Assembly (NCBI RefSeq): GCF_001411555.2
Contig: NW_023361773.1
Span: 1 to 64,000, forward strand
Direction of reading: 5' to 3'
DNA: 64,000 bases
Origin: Juglans regia
Lineage: Eukaryota; Streptophyta; Magnoliopsida; Fagales; Juglandaceae
Position 1 is the first letter of the stretch. Each line of letters opens with the position of its first letter. This document shows positions 21,406 through 32,174 of the stretch, piece after piece. A program made the translations under genes and the position numbers. The notes under the pieces were generated by a model, which worked only from the letters and a program-made list of their open reading frames with translations, was not told the origin of the DNA and did no database searches.

Positions 21406-21837
21406 CATAATATGCTGCACAAAAAGAATGTTAGTAGAAAACCTCACACACTCCCTTACGTGTTTACACTCGAATAATAGCACTCTACTCGTATTTCACT
21501 CTTAGTGGCTTTTTCCCGATAATAGTCTCACACACTCTTGCCTTTTTACCTCAAGAGTTTTCCAACTCAAGTTCTTTAAGAACTAATTGAACACAATCAA
21601 CTGAAAGCAACCTTGTTTTATCCCAACTAGTAATTAGATCCAGGAAACAAGAACAAGAGAAACATAGAAGGAATAAAAATGACACGAGAATCAAGGAAGT
21701 TATACGGATGAAAGAGTAACAATAAGACAAGATACCAACTTTAGTGATGTATGCAGCAGCCCCTTTGATGATAAGGTTCAATCAACAAATTTCTTTCTTT
21801 CTCATTTTTGTAACTATGTAGCAACCAATGAATATGC

Positions 21838-21975
21838 TACCTTTTCTTTTCTTCTTCTTCTTCTCTCTCTTTTTTTTTTTTTTGAATTTTCTTTTCTTTT
21901 CCTTTCTTTTCTTTTCTTTTCTTTTCTTTTCTTTTCCTTTCTTTTCCTTTCTTTTCTTTTCTTTTCTTTAATTAA
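21838..21975 (-). repeat. Leader purine tract of copy D
   Basis: Long TTTTC repeat with interspersed TTTCC on the plus strand, equivalent to the (AAAAG)n tracts of A and H. It is the longest such tract in the window. Confidence 0.88.
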
Positions 21976-22286
21976 ATCACAAATAGCATTACTCAATTGT
22001 GAAAATCAAGCAATTGAATTCAAGCACAGAAGAATTGACAATGAAATAGAAGATAATCAATGAAACGACACTCCAAGCTGTGGAAAAACTTAGAGATGTA
22101 GAAATCCTAGAATTTTGAAACCCTAGGAGATGCAAATTTCAGTCAAACCCAAAACCCTAAGAATTTCGACAGCCTACTTTTTGTTTCTATTTTTTTTTTT
22201 TTGGCAACCCTAGAACAATGAAGCCCTAGAATTAAATTTAAGGATGCTAGAATTAAAAGATAGAATCAGACCAAATTGGAAACCTT

Positions 22287-22298
22287 ACTCTGATACCA
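22287..22298 (-). other. Primer-binding site of copy D
   Basis: The reverse complement reads TGGTATCAGAGT: no extra T, last base mutated. It is 2 bp from the 5' LTR. Confidence 0.87.
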
Positions 22299-22300
22299 AA

Positions 22301-23077
22301 TGATATGAACCCGCGGGAATGAAATCCCTTGAACCCACAGTCAATTTGAAAACTTTCCAAGAAAGCCAAAATCAAGTCTATGGATGGAGAATCTACACCC
22401 GATGAGAACTCGTTTCAAGAACCTAGATTATATTAAAATCTAGACCCATTGAAGAACCCGTCTCAAGAACCCAAATTACAAAGGAGGAACGCCACAAAGG
22501 TTGTGATTTACCTTTGATAAGTTCAAAAGTTCAATTAAGAACAAAAGGAGTAAAACTCAACTCACAATGAATAAATTCATCAAATTTCATAAACTTCATA
22601 ATCTTATTAAAATGTGGCCACATAGAGTATTTAAAGCAAAACATAATGAAATCCTAGCCAAAATAAACCCTCCATCTTCCAAAAGTGTCCCTGGATGAAC
22701 AGTGCCGCGGCTACAGTGCTCGGCTACAGTAACCCCTAACCCTAGTTCAATAAAATAATAACTTTCCCAACATACCCTTGCATAGGCCCCCCTTAAGTGC
22801 TTCCTATAATAAACTCAATCATTCTAAACTAATAAAATAAGATTTTTAAATGAATTAAACAAGTTTAAAGCCTTTAAGTGCCCAAAGCCTTTAAGTCATG
22901 TTGTAGCCCGTTCCATAGCTTATCAAATGAATCAAAACTGAATCTTCATCCTTTAAGCCCATCTTGAATGTTGGGCTCTTGCTAAACTCGTCTCAAGTGC
23001 ATTGCATCAATTCTTGTAATTGGCCTATCTGGAACTTGCAAAATGTCTGTAGACTAGGCCCACCTTGGTTCCCATCA
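22301..23077 (-). repeat. 5' LTR of copy D
   Basis: 777 bp, very similar by eye to the 3' LTR of D, including the shared CTTCCTATAATAAACTC and TTTAAAGCAAAACATAATG variants. It is followed by CACTC. Confidence 0.94.
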
Positions 23078-23871
23078 CACTCCACTCGTGTTTCACTCTT
23101 AATTGGATTTTTTCTCAATAATAGTTTCACACTCTCTTGCCTTTTATCTCAAAAGCTTTCTCACTCTAGTTCTTTCAGAACTAAAGTAACTCAATCAAGA
23201 CAAGGCAACCTTGTTTTATCTCAACTAGTAATTAGGTCCAAGAAACAAGAATAAGAGAAACACGATAGGAATAAAAACGACCCAAGAATCGAGGAAGTTA
23301 TACGAATGAAAGAATAACAATAAGACAAGATATCAACTTTAATTATGTATGCAGCCCCTTTGATGATAAGGTTCAATCAACAAATTTATTTCTTTCTCTT
23401 TTTATTGTAACTATGTTGCAACCTTTGAATATTCTACCTTTTCTTTTCCTCTTCTTTTTTTTTTTTTTTTGAATTTCCTTTTCTTTTCCTTTCTTTTCTT
23501 TTCTTTTCTTTTCCTTTCCTGTCTTTTCTTTTTTTTCCTCTTCCTCTCTCTAATTAAATCACACTCAATTGTCAAAATCAAGCAATTGAATTCAACCACA
23601 CAAGAATTGATAATGAAGTAAAAGAGAATCCACGAAACGACACTCCAAGTAATGGACAATCTTAGAGATGTAAGAAACCCTAGAATTTTGAAACCCTAGG
23701 AGATGCAAATTTCAGTCAAACCAAAAAACTATAAGAATTTCGGCAGCCTACTTTTTGTTTCAATTTTTTTTTGTAACCCTAGAACAATAAAGCCCTAGAA
23801 TTAAATTTAAGAATTCAATAAATTAAAAGATAGAATCAGACCTAATAGGAAACCTTGCTCTGAATACCAAA

Positions 23872-24606
23872 TGATATGAATCCACGGGAATGGAATCCTT
23901 TAAACCCACAATCAATTTGAAAACTCTCTCCAATAAAGCCAAAATCAAGTCAATGGATGGAGAATCTAGACCCGATGAGAACTCATTTCAAGAATCTAGA
24001 TTGTATGAAAATCTAGACCCGTTGAAGAATCCTGTCTCAAGAACCCAGATTACAAAGGAGGAACGCCACAAAGGATGTGATCCTTTGATAAGTTCAAAAG
24101 TTCAATTAAGAACAAGAGGAAATAAACTCAACTCATAATGAATAAATTCATCAAATTTCATAAAACTTCTTAACTTGAGGCAACAAAGTGTATTTGAACT
24201 AAAACCTAATTAAAAATCTAGCCAAAATAATGCCCCATCTTCCAAAAATACCCCTGAGTGAATAATGCCGCCGCTACTGTATGGCGCTACAGTAACTCAG
24301 CTATAGTAACCCTAACCCTAGTTCAATAAAATAATAACTTTTCCAACATGCCCTTGCGTAGGCCCCCTTAAGTGCTTCCCATAACAAACTCAATTATTCT
24401 AAACTAATAAAATAATTTCTTTAAATGAATTAAATAAGTTGAGAGCCTTCAAGTGCCCAAAGCCTTTAAGTCATGTTGTTGCCCTTTTCATAGCTTATCA
24501 AATGAATCAAAACTGAATCTTCATCAATTAAGCCCTTGAGTTTGTATTTGGGCCATCTGGAACTTGCAACATATCTTTAAGACTAGGTCCACCTTAGTTC
24601 CCATCA
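23872..24606 (-). repeat. 5' LTR of copy E
   Basis: 735 bp, reversed, preceded by a leader with a primer-binding site. It abuts plus-strand pol of copy F (CATGG...). No matching left duplication is visible in the window. Confidence 0.9.
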
Positions 24607-24615
24607 CATGGTGGT

Positions 24616-25305
24616 TTGTTGGGTACCATTGGTGTAAGGAAGACTTTTGATGTGTTGCATGAATGTTTAAGGGAGTATTATTTGTCATTCATTGACGTGT
24701 TGCATGTACGTTTGTGGAAGCATCATTTCTTGTTCATTAACGTGTTGTATGAACGTTTGTTAGAGTATTGCTTGCCATTCATTGAGTTTCCATATAATTG
24801 GAATGGTGATTTTGGTATAAGGAAAGCTTTAGGTGTGTCTAATGAACGTTTGTGTGAGTATCATTTGCCATTCATTGAATTGTTACATGGACGTTTGCGG
24901 AAGTATCATTTGCCCTTATTAGAGTGTGCATATAATAAAGCCATGCATACTACTATTTCTTATTCTCTGTTTGAAATTGTTTATGGTTTTAATCTACTTA
25001 CTCCTTTAGCTTTGACGCTTTTGCTTGTTGATGACAGGAGCAGCTCGGATGGACCTTTTCAAATTCTTGAGAAAATTAATGAAAATACATATAAAGTGGA
25101 TCTTCCAAGTAAGTATCTTGTTTATGCTATTTTCAATGTTACCAACCGTTTTCCCTTTGATGCTGGTGGAGATTCGAGATCGAATCCTTTTGAGGAGAGG
25201 GGGAATGATGGGAACCAAGGTGGGCTTAGTCTTAAAGATCCTTTGCAAGTTCCAGATGGGCCAATTACAAGATCAAGAGCTAAGAAGATCAAGAAAGCAA
25301 TGTAA
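24616..25305 (+). pseudogene. Repeat-array ORF of copy F
   Basis: A 229-residue open frame. GVRKTFD leads into five 15-residue units in blocks of three and two (24652-24924), then CAYNKAMHTTISYSLFEIV, the integrase C-terminal domain ([16 protein letters not shown]) and the LTR-encoded tail ([15 protein letters not shown]). It ends at a premature TAA. The array replaces the integrase zinc finger and the whole D,D-35-E core. The frame is open across the array despite many substitutions. Confidence 0.88.
24652..24924 (+). repeat. 45-bp/15-residue repeat array in copy F
   Basis: Units: VLHECLREYYLSFID, VLHVRLWKHHFLFIN, VLYERLLEYCLPFIE, spacer FPYNWNGDFGIRKALG, VSNERLCEYHLPFIE, LLHGRLRKYHLPLLE. 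Confidence 0.92.
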
Positions 25306-26004
25306 GGATTGGTGCAATCCACTTGGGTCGAATCTAGCAAGAGCTGAATGTTCAAGATGGACTTGAAAGAAAGAGATGCAGTGATCATCCACGTGATACA
25401 AGCTGTGGAAGAGAGGAACATAAATTAGGGCTTATTATTATGATTATGTGATTAAAGGCCTTGGACTTGTTTATTTCATTAAAATGGGTTATTTTATTAG
25501 TCTAGGGCTTTTGGGAAGGCCTTATATTTTGGCTAAGGACTTATTTGGAAAGTTACTTTTTATAACCTAGGGTTTAAAGAAGTACTGTAGTCGAGTTACT
25601 GTAGTCGTGATACTATTCAGCCAAGGGTATTTTTGGAAGAAAGAGCTTTATTTTGGTTAGGGTTTTAATTAGGTTTTGATTTAAAAACTCTTTATAGCCT
25701 CATGTTAAGAAATTAATGAAATTTGATGAATTTATTCATTGTGAGTTGAGTTTACTCCTCTTGTTCTTGATTGAACTTTTGAACTTATCAAGAGTAAATC
25801 ACAACCTTTGTGGCGTTCCTCTTTGTAATCTGGGTTGTTGAGACAGATTCTTCAACGGATTTAGATTTTAATATAATATAGGTTTTTGAAACAAGTTCTC
25901 AACGGGTTTAGATTTTTCATCCATTAATTTGATTTTGCCTTTCTTACGTGAATTTTCAAATTGATTATGGATTCAATGGATTCCAATCCCCCGGGTTCAT
26001 ATCA
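25206..26004 (+). repeat. 3' LTR of copy F
   Basis: 799 bp, TGATGGGAACC to CGGGTTCATATCA, directly after the PPT. Confidence 0.92.
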
Positions 26005-26404
26005 TCATAAGTTCTCCACTTTACACTCAATTGGTTTTCTACAAAGCAAGGGTAATTAGCCCAAACTATTACGCGGTGGTATAGTAGAATGTATTCCACT
26101 TTAGAAACTTGTCTATCATTAGGTTAAAATGTCTTCCTAAGAATATTTTTTATCATGAAATGCTTTCATTTTAGTCTTATTGATTTTAGAGTTCTTATAA
26201 GCATCATTTCTCAACTCCTTTAACTTAGTCAACTGAAATTTTCTATGCTTACCAGCCTCCAACAACTTTATTACCTCATTTTTTACAACTTCTTTCAGGG
26301 TGGGGTTAAGCCTATGTTGGGGGTTGGTGGTGTCCTCAAATGTGAACCTCGAGAGATGGTCAACCACTACATTCTCCACTTATTACTTATCTTTGATGGT
26401 TATG
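26005..26404 (-). pseudogene. Scrambled Athila-like pol fragment
   Basis: The minus-strand frame 26379-26137 joins pieces out of order: an RNase H end (MENVVVDHLSRFTFED), an RT start (RLNPTLKEVVKNEVIKLLEAG) and an integrase C-terminal piece ([28 protein letters not shown]). The same modules occur in normal order in element M at the right end of the window. The remaining bases match no coding region I recognise. Copy J's 3' LTR interrupts it at 26405. Confidence 0.75.
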
Positions 26405-27971
26405 TGATATGAACGCGAGAAATGGAATCTCTTGAACTCACAATCAATTTAAAAACTCTTCAAGAAAGTCAAAATCAAGTCAATGGATGGAGAACCTAGA
26501 CTCGATGAGAACTCGTTTCAAGAACCTAGATTATATTAAAATCTACACCCGTTGAAAAACCTGTCTCAAGAACCTAAATTACAAGGAGGAACGCCGCAAA
26601 GGTTGTGATTTACCTTTGATAAGTTCAAAAGTTTAACTAAGAACAAGAGGTGATAAACTCAACTTACAATGAATAAATTCATCAAATTTCATAAACTTAT
26701 TAAAATGAAGCTAAAAAGAGCCTAATTAAAACCCTGGCCAAAATAGTGGCACATCTTCCAAAAATACCCTTGAGTGAATAGTGTCGTGGCTACAAAACAG
26801 TGTTACAGTAACACGACTACAGTACTTTTGAAACCCTAGTTTGCTACAGTACTTCTTGAAACCCTAGTTCAACAAAATAGTAAATTTCCCAACATGCCCT
26901 TGAATAGCCCCCCCCTTAAGTCCTTCTCATAATTAAACCCAATAATTCTAAACTAATAAAATAAGTCATTTAAATTAATTAAACAAATTGAAAGCCTTCA
27001 AGGGGCCCAAAGCCTTTAAGTCATGTTGTTGCCCTCTTCCATAGCTTATCAAAAGAATCAAAACTGGATCTTCATCCTTCAAGTCCATCTTGAGTGTTGG
27101 AGTCTTGCTAGCTTCATCCTATGTAGATTGTATCAATCCTTGAATTGCCTCATTGATCTTTTTGTCTCTTGACCATGAATTGACCTATCTGGAACTTGCA
27201 AATTATTTTTAAGTTATATGAACCCACGGGAATGAAATCCATTGAACCCACAATCAATTTGAAAACTCCCTAAGAAAGCCAAAATCAAGTTAATCGATGG
27301 AGAATCTAGACCCGATGAGAACTCGTTCCAAGAACCTAGATTATATTAAAATCTAGACCCGTTGAAGAACACATCTCAAGAACCCAGATTACAAAGGAGG
27401 AACGCCACAAAAGTTGTGATTTACCTTTGATAAGTTCAAAAGTTCAATTAAGAACAAGAGGAGATAAACTCAACTCACACTGAACAAATTCATCAAATTT
27501 CATAAACCGATTAAAATGTGGCTACAAAGAGTATTTAAACCAAAACCTAATTAAAACCCTAACCAAAATAATACCCCATCTTCCAAAAATACCCCTTAGT
27601 GAACAGTGCCGCGGCTACAGTACGGCGCTACAGTAACTCGGCTACAGTAACCCTAACCCTAGTTCAATAAAATAATAATTTTCCCAACATGTCCTTGCAT
27701 AGGCCCCCTTAAGTGCATCCCATATAATAAACTCAATTATTCTAAACTAATAAAATAAATCATTTAATTGAATTAAATAAATTGAAAGTCTTCCAGTGCC
27801 CAAAGCCTTAATCATGTTATTGCCCTTTCTAGCTTATCAAATAAATCAAAACTGAATCTTCGTCATTTAAGCCCTTGAACTTATTTTTGGCCCATCTGAA
27901 ACTTGCAACATATCTTTAAGACTAAGCTCACCTTGGTTCCCTTAAGACTAGGTCCATGTTGGCGCCCATCA
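26405..27971 (-). repeat. 3' LTR of copy J, interrupted
   Basis: Reversed LTR starting TGATATGAACGCG and ending GCGCCCATCA, followed by the PPT complement TTCCCCCCTCTCC. The inner LTR at 27214-27941 splits it. The left flank is TTATG. Confidence 0.85.
27214..27941 (-). repeat. Nested LTR in copy J's 3' LTR, TSD TTAAG
   Basis: 728 bp, reversed. Its ends have decayed: it begins TTATATGAACCC and ends GGTTCCC without the final ATCA. TTAAG is duplicated at 27209-27213 and 27942-27946. Probably a solo LTR. Confidence 0.85.
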
Positions 27972-28369
27972 TTCCCCCCTCTCCTCAAAAGGATTCGACC
28001 TCAAATCTCCACATGGATCAAAGGGAAAAATGTTAGTAACATTGAAAATAGCAGAAACATGATACTTACGTAAAAAATCAACTTTATATGCGTTTTCATT
28101 CATTTTCTCAAGAATTTGAAAATTTTCATCCAAGCAAAAGTATCAAAAGTAAAGGAGTAAGTGGATTAAAACTATAAACAAATTTCAAACGGAGAATATG
28201 AAGTAGTAGTATGCTTGATCCTAATATATGCAAACCCTATAAATGGCAAACAATCCTCCCAAGTTTTTAAATTCTTATTAACAAGAGCGCGTAAAAGCTG
28301 AGTTAAAGTCCTATTAACTTTTTCAATCTGATTATTAATCTGTAGATGACAAGTAGTGGAAAATAAGAG
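27972..28369 (-). pseudogene. Integrase fragment of copy J
   Basis: The reverse complement matches the end of the integrase core and C-terminal domain of copy A. It covers the LLFSTTCH and TDGQTE region (mutated), the FAYNRT-type segment, SPFEIVY and the terminal NPFEERG. Unlike B, D, F and I it has no 15-residue array, so J derives from a less-deleted form. It is frameshifted. Confidence 0.78.
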
Positions 28370-29129
28370 GCCAACTTTAGGATTTGGGGAAACCCTTTAG
28401 GGTTCCGATTTCAAAATGTTTTTGGGTTTTCAATTGGATTCCCACCATTTAGGGTTTCACTAGGATTGAAAACCTCTTTGGTCTGGCACAATTTGGTTGA
28501 TCAGATGAAACAAAGTTTTGCTTAAGTGGCATGATTTCACTTAAAAATCCTTCAAATCCTTCAAATCCATCAAACGCTCCTCATGGTGCCAAGTGTCAAA
28601 TATTATTCACTAAGTGTGGCTAAGATCTTGCCAAGTGTCCACATAAAAGTTCTCTAATCTAATTTGGACATTCCACACTGTAGTTTTGAAACACTGCAAT
28701 TAGTGCGCTTATCGAGGTTATTATTTACTTTGAAAAAGTGAATTATAAAGTTAATACTAAAAATTCTAAATATTCATATTAACCTATAGTGAAAATATTT
28801 TACCGAAATTCAACCTCGAAGTGCCCCAAAAAATAAATTCACAATTTTCAACAGACGTTTTGTTTGGAATTATGAAAATAGGCTATTGCGTCATAAAATT
28901 CTAAATAATCCACTAAATCTAATGGCGTAGACCATAACGCATTCTGACACTTCTAACTATCTCAAATAAATAACACTCATATTTCTAGCTCCATAGTGAG
29001 TGATAACACTGACTATGTTGACAGACTAAAACCTATACGATTGGTCGATTCGAAAAAACTTATGGGATTTTTACGAGATTCCTAAAATCAATAGAAATTA
29101 CACCAATGAATTTCTAACGGGCTGTTACA
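28370..29129. repeat. K-type large LTR, right-end fragment
   Basis: About 760 bp, closely similar and in the same orientation as 58563-59321 (end of solo LTR K). It starts CCAACTTTAGGATTT and ends GGGCTGTTACA. Its left part is missing and it lies between pol and gag pieces of copy J, so a K-type LTR once inserted there and was then deleted internally. Confidence 0.82.
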
Positions 29130-29439
29130 ATGGATCACCTTCCTATTATACTGCCACGGCTTCCCCAACAAAATATGGCCAGCATGCATAGGCACAACAT
29201 CACAAAGCACCATATCTTGGTATTTCGGTATTTCCCAATTGAAAAAGAAACTAACACTTGCTTATTTACCCTAACCTCCCCACAATCACTCAACCACTGC
29301 AACTTGTATAGTCTAGGGTGTTTCTAGGTAGGTAAATTTAATTTCTCAACTAAAATAGTGCTAGCCAAATTAATACAACTCCTCACATCAATGATCATAC
29401 TGCATACCTTGTTGTTGATCTGGAATCCAGTATGAAAAA
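29130..29439 (-). pseudogene. Protease fragment of copy J
   Basis: The reverse complement reads toward [45 protein letters not shown] and GSRGSI, the family-X protease. It is degenerate and cut at 29439 inside NIFHT by the next LTR. Confidence 0.8.
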
Positions 29440-30626
29440 TGTAACGCCCCAGAGCCAGATGGGTCAGAGAGTTACCTCTTAACACTTAAAAATCATATCT
29501 CATTGTACAAATATAGACTCAAATTCCTCAATTTCTCATAGACCTCATTACTTTAAATCATTTACTCCAAAATAAAGAACTAAGAATACAACGAAGTCTT
29601 AAAATACATGCCAACTTCCCAAAGTACTAAGTCAACAAAGCAAAACGAAACTATACAATAAAATTCTCTGATAACTAGTACCCTCTTTGTATTTAAAATA
29701 CTATGCTCACAAAACCTTACCCATGCTTCCTATTTTTGAACCTCCGTTGAAGTATCCAAAATATCTGAAAAATGTTGTGGAGATAAGGGGTGAGTTATCA
29801 ACAACTCAGTAAGTAGAAAATATATGCTAGCGTGTAAACATGAACATTTACAAAGTGTAATGCAGAACAAACTATTTTCCAGAGTTTATCAAGCAGAACA
29901 ACACATGTTTTCAAAAGTAACAAAGCGATAGTTTTAAGACAAGTAAAACCCAAAGTACTTTGGCATGCATAACATAACCTGAGCATCATCATCACATCAA
30001 AACAGAGCATTTCACAGAGCAGAGATCCTGTTTCACCCCCGTGGTAGGGTTGTTCTAACCACGATGGGCAAACTGGGCAGAGATAGAGGTGAAAACTTTC
30101 CCTTATTACTCTCGGAGCCCCGAGTGTGCACATAGGAAAGACCATATAAAAACCACTTTGTTTCCAAAGTGGGTGCACTTAGAGACAGAGAAGTTGGCAC
30201 CAACCCAAACAGAGCAGAGCAGAGCATAACAGAGTAGAGCAGAGACAGAGTCAGATACAAAATCAGTACACCATACCAAAGGTTTTCAAATGCCATATCA
30301 AAACAAAACAGAGTACCAAAACATAACCAGATCATTCTCACTTACTGAAAAATAAAAGTCGGAGCACCTTTCTAAATCAATGCACAACTTTTCAGATTCT
30401 CAATATCGCACTTTTTCAGATTTCCGAGACAACATGACAAAACTTAGCTCATGTTTACACAATGCATGTCAGAAAATATTTTTCCTTTTTCATACAAATT
30501 TCGTGACTAATACAAATAAGCGACTGAGGTTGGTTTTTCCCAAGTTCTCATTTCATCACAAAATATGCAAAATTTTCAGAAAGTCAACCTCAGTCTTAAT
30601 AACTTTTCAGGTCCTCTGTGAATTGC
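29440..30626. repeat. Tekay/Del-like LTR, truncated
   Basis: It begins TGTAACGCCCCAGAGCC, the palindrome-like end of large Tekay/Del-type LTRs. It contains GGGTGAGTTATCAACAACTCAGTAAG and CCCCGTGGTAGGGTTGTTCT-type stretches (each shown only in part here). It is similar to 43323 onward. By comparison with 45038 onward the parent element reads on the minus strand. It breaks near 30626. Left flank AAAAA. Confidence 0.7.
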
Positions 30627-30785
30627 TATTGATGGATTGATCTTGATGGGTTATTGGATTCCTTAGTTTATTTTTGATATGTGAATCTGGAAAATGTGAA
30701 TTGGTGGCCTATTTTAGTGATTCTCATCTCTTTCATCTCTTTAGCATAGAAATTGCTAGGGACTAGTAATAAGCAAGTTGGAGGG
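30627..30785 (+). other. Short 3' UTR piece of Athila-like element Q
   Basis: Noncoding. It ends in AAGCAAGTTGGAGGG, a degenerate PPT directly before the LTR start at 30786. The corresponding region of element M reads AAGTTGGGGGG. Confidence 0.6.
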
Positions 30786-32174
30786 TGTAATGAGTATATG
30801 AAAGTGCACTCTAAATGCCCTATTATTGGACTAAAATGCTAAAATGTTAATAGAAACCATTGGAATTAATGTGTATTCTTGAATTCAGTTTCTATTTACT
30901 TTGGGATACTTCTGAGCAAAATTTTATGTTTAATTTCAGAGTTTATAAAAAAGCAAGTCCAAACCCATTTAAATTGAAAAGACTTTCAAGTGGGCAAGAC
31001 ATTGGAACAACCTAAGAACTTTCAATGAGTGTAGAACTCTTCAAATAAAGATAATGATTGGGTTTGAGAGTAATTCGAATCAGAGGCCAAAATGCTTTAG
31101 GAGACAGAATGGACATACTTTAGTATTTTAATCTTAAGTTTCCATTCAAATATCGGATTTATGCAATTCTTGATTTGTTGGAAATCAATCTTAAAGGCTA
31201 CAAAGTTGTCTCTAATAAGGATTTCCATGTTCGAACTCCTGAAGCACGTACATGGCTTGCAAGTTGAGTCCTAAAATTTAAGTGATTTTGTGTGTGGGAA
31301 TATGAAGACATTAGGGTTTCTTTCCTACCATATTTAAGCATAACATTAGCACGAAATTGGGGGGTTGATAAGAGGGGAGACAACTCAGTTTGAAGGTGGA
31401 AGATCTTAAATTAATTTTCATGGCCGCCATTTGCTTTATTTTTCTCTTGAGATTTTTGTTGTCCATTATATTTCTGGGTAACTAAATTCTCAAGTAGGGC
31501 TGGGGATGAACTAGCACATTAGCTGATATTTTTAATTTATTTTTTATTTATGTATTTGATTTTCAATTACTAAAACTCTTTTGTTTTATCATTCTCAATT
31601 CATTGTTGATGTTTTCTTCTCTGAATAATCATAAAATTTATTCTGTTTATGGATTCAGTTATCCTTTTTCTATTGAATGGATTAGCTCTTTGATTATGTT
31701 TGGATCAATTATTTATTTATATTGATTTAATGCTTTGCTGCAATATCGCTTCCTGAGTACATTGTCGTCATTGGATTTTCTCAATAGTGATAATAGTTTA
31801 CGTATTTTAAAAGTGGAGAATGATTTTCAAAGGGTTACATTTGGTTTAATATTGGTTTATAAATCTATACCTTCCGATTGTGAATTTTGAGAATTGAGTT
31901 CTTAATTGAGTTATTCAATGAATTAAGAATAATTAAAATATCATATTTGTGCAAGGGATTCCCGACGGTTTATTGTTTGTCAAATTTGAGTACTTTTTCC
32001 ATTTATCACTTTGCTTCACATTAATTGCATTTAAAATAATCTTTGTTCTCCATTAATCATTTAACATTTTTCTTTAGCTTCTTTGTTCATTCTACTATTT
32101 TTTTAATTTGCCTATCTGTGGAATCGACACCTCAAAGCCATGCTATAACTACCAAGTTATTCTTTGGGTGTAAT
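30786..32174 (+). repeat. Athila-like LTR (element Q), truncated at its end
   Basis: It starts TGTAATGAGTATATGAAAG and is the inverted counterpart of element M's LTR at 59399-60686, sharing AATAGAAACCATTGGAATTA-type stretches. It stops at TTTGGGTGTAATCA, just before the expected LTR end. There a family-X leader fragment takes over. No coding sequence seen. Confidence 0.75.

Larger units (their letters stand above)
17615..23077 (-). mobile_element. Copy D, non-autonomous family-X element, TSD CACTC
   Basis: A complete minus-strand element. Its 3' LTR is 17615-18390 (776 bp) and its 5' LTR 22301-23077 (777 bp). CACTC is duplicated at 17610-17614 and 23078-23082. It retains a gag capsid region, lacks zinc knuckle, protease, RT and RNase H catalytic parts, and has five 15-residue repeats in place of the integrase core. 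A solo LTR interrupts gag. Without that LTR it is about 4.7 kb. Confidence 0.93.
17580..24606 (-). mobile_element. Copy E, leader and 5' LTR only, split by copy D
   Basis: Leader fragments at 17580-17614 and 23083-23871, a primer-binding site (23857-23869, TGGTATTCAGAGC reversed) and a 5' LTR (23872-24606). Copy D is inserted in the leader between CACTC duplications. Gag and pol of E are absent: a plus-strand LTR abuts at 17579. A purine tract lies at about 23443-23545. Confidence 0.85.
24607..26004 (+). mobile_element. Copy F, 3' part of a non-autonomous family-X element
   Basis: Plus-strand pol tail with repeat array, PPT (25192-25205) and a 3' LTR (25206-26004, 799 bp). The 5' part is missing because the LTR of copy E lies directly upstream. 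The right flank is TCATA, then Athila-like sequence. Confidence 0.88.
26405..29439 (-). mobile_element. Copy J, degenerate family-X element
   Basis: From the right: a gag/protease piece (29130-29439), a foreign LTR fragment (28370-29129), an integrase piece (27972-28369) and the 3' LTR (26405-27971) holding a nested LTR. The 5' end is cut by a Tekay/Del-like LTR at 29440. RT and the linker are missing across the foreign fragment. Confidence 0.82.

Noticed and set aside
27640..27665. CCCTAACCCTAG as an interstitial telomere-like repeat
   Set aside because: It is a normal part of most family-X LTRs, never more than about two units, and not the plant TTTAGGG array.
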